A stretch of DNA of 64,000 nt from Bacteroidota bacterium (GTDB lineage Bacteria; Bacteroidota; Bacteroidia; Flavobacteriales_D; Crocinitomicaceae): NCBI GenBank assembly GCA_024280295.1, contig JAJRQK010000006.1, positions 1 to 64,000 on the forward strand. The letters are read 5' to 3'. The position numbers and the translations under genes are program-made. Positions 63,358 to 64,000 of the stretch are shown piece by piece. The notes under the pieces are model-generated. The model was given only the letters and a program-made list of their open reading frames with translations, did no database searches and was not told the origin of the DNA. Position 1 is the first letter of the stretch; each line of letters starts with the position of its first letter.

Positions 63358-63738
63358 ATGAGTAAGAAAAAGCCCAACAAACGCCCTCAGAATTCACAAA
63401 CTTTTGATGCGAACTTAATTAACAATTCTCCAACAATTGAGAGTGTAACTAAAAATGCCGACGGAACGATTTCATTAGATGAGTTTAGTCGCACCGGGCC
63501 ATTTGCTTTTAGTAAAGTGAATACAAAACTCCTCTTGCTTGGTCTTGCAATCAACATTGTCGGGTTTATTCTAATGATTGGTGGTGCAACGGATGATATC
63601 ACAGAATTTCATGAAGAAGAAATTTTCAGTGAAACACGAATCACTGTGGCTCCAATTTTTATTGTTGCTGGGTACATTGTAACCCTATATGCGTTAATGA
63701 AGCGACCTAAAAAAAACGCTGATTCTGAATCAAACTAA
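63358..63738 (+). CDS. DUF3098 family membrane protein
   Basis: 126 residues. A polar N-terminus (about 1-50) is followed by two helices. The first contains LLLLGLAINIVGFILMIGGATDD, and the second RITVAPIFIVAGYIVTLYALM with a Lys-rich tail. The 'FILMIGGxxDD' wording is the family mark. No function is known. Its position between ftsX and uppP suggests an envelope or division role. Confidence 0.88.
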   Translation: MSKKKPNKRPQNSQTFDANLINNSPTIESVTKNADGTISLDEFSRTGPFAFSKVNTKLLLLGLAINIVGFILMIGGATDDITEFHEEEIFSETRITVAPIFIVAGYIVTLYALMKRPKKNADSESN

Positions 63739-63744
63739 TATCAA

Positions 63745-64000
63745 ATGTCATTTCTTGAAGCACTCATTCTTGGAATTATTCAAGGATTAACGGAGTTTTT
63801 ACCTGTCAGCAGTAGTGGTCATCTTGAAATTGTAAAAGCAATTCAAGGTTCTGATCTCTCTGATAAATCGAGTATGATGATGACGGTCGTTCTGCATTTC
63901 GCAACGGCAATGAGTACGCTTGTGATCTTCCGAAAAGAGGTCTTGGAAATTATTCGTGGCCTTTTCAAGTTTAAGTACAACGATGGGTTCAGATTCTCCT
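63745..64000 (+). CDS. uppP: Undecaprenyl-diphosphatase UppP, 5' part (runs off the right edge)
   Basis: The 85 codons visible from the ATG at 63745 contain the signature EALILGIIQGLTEFLPVSSSGHL, which includes the conserved E-x-x-P-V-S-S-S-G-H catalytic region. UppP recycles undecaprenyl diphosphate for cell-wall and glycan synthesis. It starts 6 nt after the DUF3098 stop. The rest of the gene lies outside the window. Confidence 0.95.
   Translation, partial: MSFLEALILGIIQGLTEFLPVSSSGHLEIVKAIQGSDLSDKSSMMMTVVLHFATAMSTLVIFRKEVLEIIRGLFKFKYNDGFRFS

Noticed and set aside
1-64000. CRISPR arrays, tRNA or rRNA genes, prophage
   Set aside because: No regularly spaced repeats, cloverleaf-like sequences, rRNA-like conserved words or phage structural genes were seen on either strand by eye; a covariance-model search would be decisive.

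Overview
The window is bacterial chromosome from a member of the Bacteroidota, most likely Flavobacteriales near Crocinitomicaceae/Fluviicola (the family is inferred from protein style, not from a marker search). Supporting evidence: an alternative complex III operon, a PorP/SprF-type protein of the type IX secretion system, DUF4837, DUF3098, DUF6122 and SPOR proteins, a bacilliredoxin, and repeated use of the Bacteroidota promoter form TTG-N19-TAnnTTTG in place of sigma70 boxes. No rRNA, tRNA, CRISPR array, prophage or intact insertion sequence was recognised. Gene density is high. Most of the window is core chromosome.

Layout: 1-3100 (-) alternative complex III (ActA, then the start of ActB). 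3383-10510 (+) SPOR protein, RNase P protein, S41 protease, an O-antigen-ligase-like protein, two small membrane proteins, MgtE and a D-2-hydroxyacid dehydrogenase. 10550-13429 (-) dxs and an SGNH-type secreted protein. 13702-17085 (+) ileS with an altered HIGH motif. 17324-21294 (-) envelope glycan operon (DUF4837, GT2, GT9, UbiA-like, DUF6122). 21381-24438 (-) tatA-gatA-mltD; tatA is only 59 codons. 24539-29158 (-) rimP-nusA-infB with a terminator-like leader hairpin. 29240-29720 is a decayed ISAs1-type transposase. 29925-32015 holds a PqiA-like protein and a PorP/SprF protein.

32097-43188 (-) is the main metabolic block: a nine-gene reductive pyrimidine degradation operon. It runs semialdehyde dehydrogenase, class III aminotransferase, NCS1 permease, dihydropyrimidinase, GxxExxY protein, beta-ureidopropionase, PreT, PreA and a yeast-Fcy1-like cytosine deaminase. 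Together these could import cytosine or uracil and convert it to ammonia, CO2 and acetyl-CoA. The permease has an extra soluble loop of about 105 residues encoded across a 12-nt homopolymer, a possible frameshift switch.

43434-50410 holds a YceI lipoprotein, a GT2, radA, a putative membrane metalloprotein, small and unknown secreted proteins, a GNAT acetyltransferase and DUF3109. 50592-53633 (-) holds an HTTM-like pair and a BlaI/M56-TonB operon with three operator-like repeats at exact 20-bp spacing. 53836-57272 (-) is nrdB-nrdA, with nrdA interrupted by an in-frame TAA that separates the barrel from the radical-transfer tyrosines and C-terminal cysteines. 57722-64000 holds comF, a DAO-family oxidoreductase, a barrel-like secreted protein, a bacilliredoxin, a decayed phenylalanine-hydroxylase/pterin-dehydratase locus, an unknown secreted protein, and ftsX-DUF3098-uppP.

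The observations most worth following are the interrupted nrdA, the homopolymer in the pyrimidine permease, the GIHH motif of IleRS, the rimP leader hairpin, and two decayed genes hidden in apparently empty intergenic DNA.
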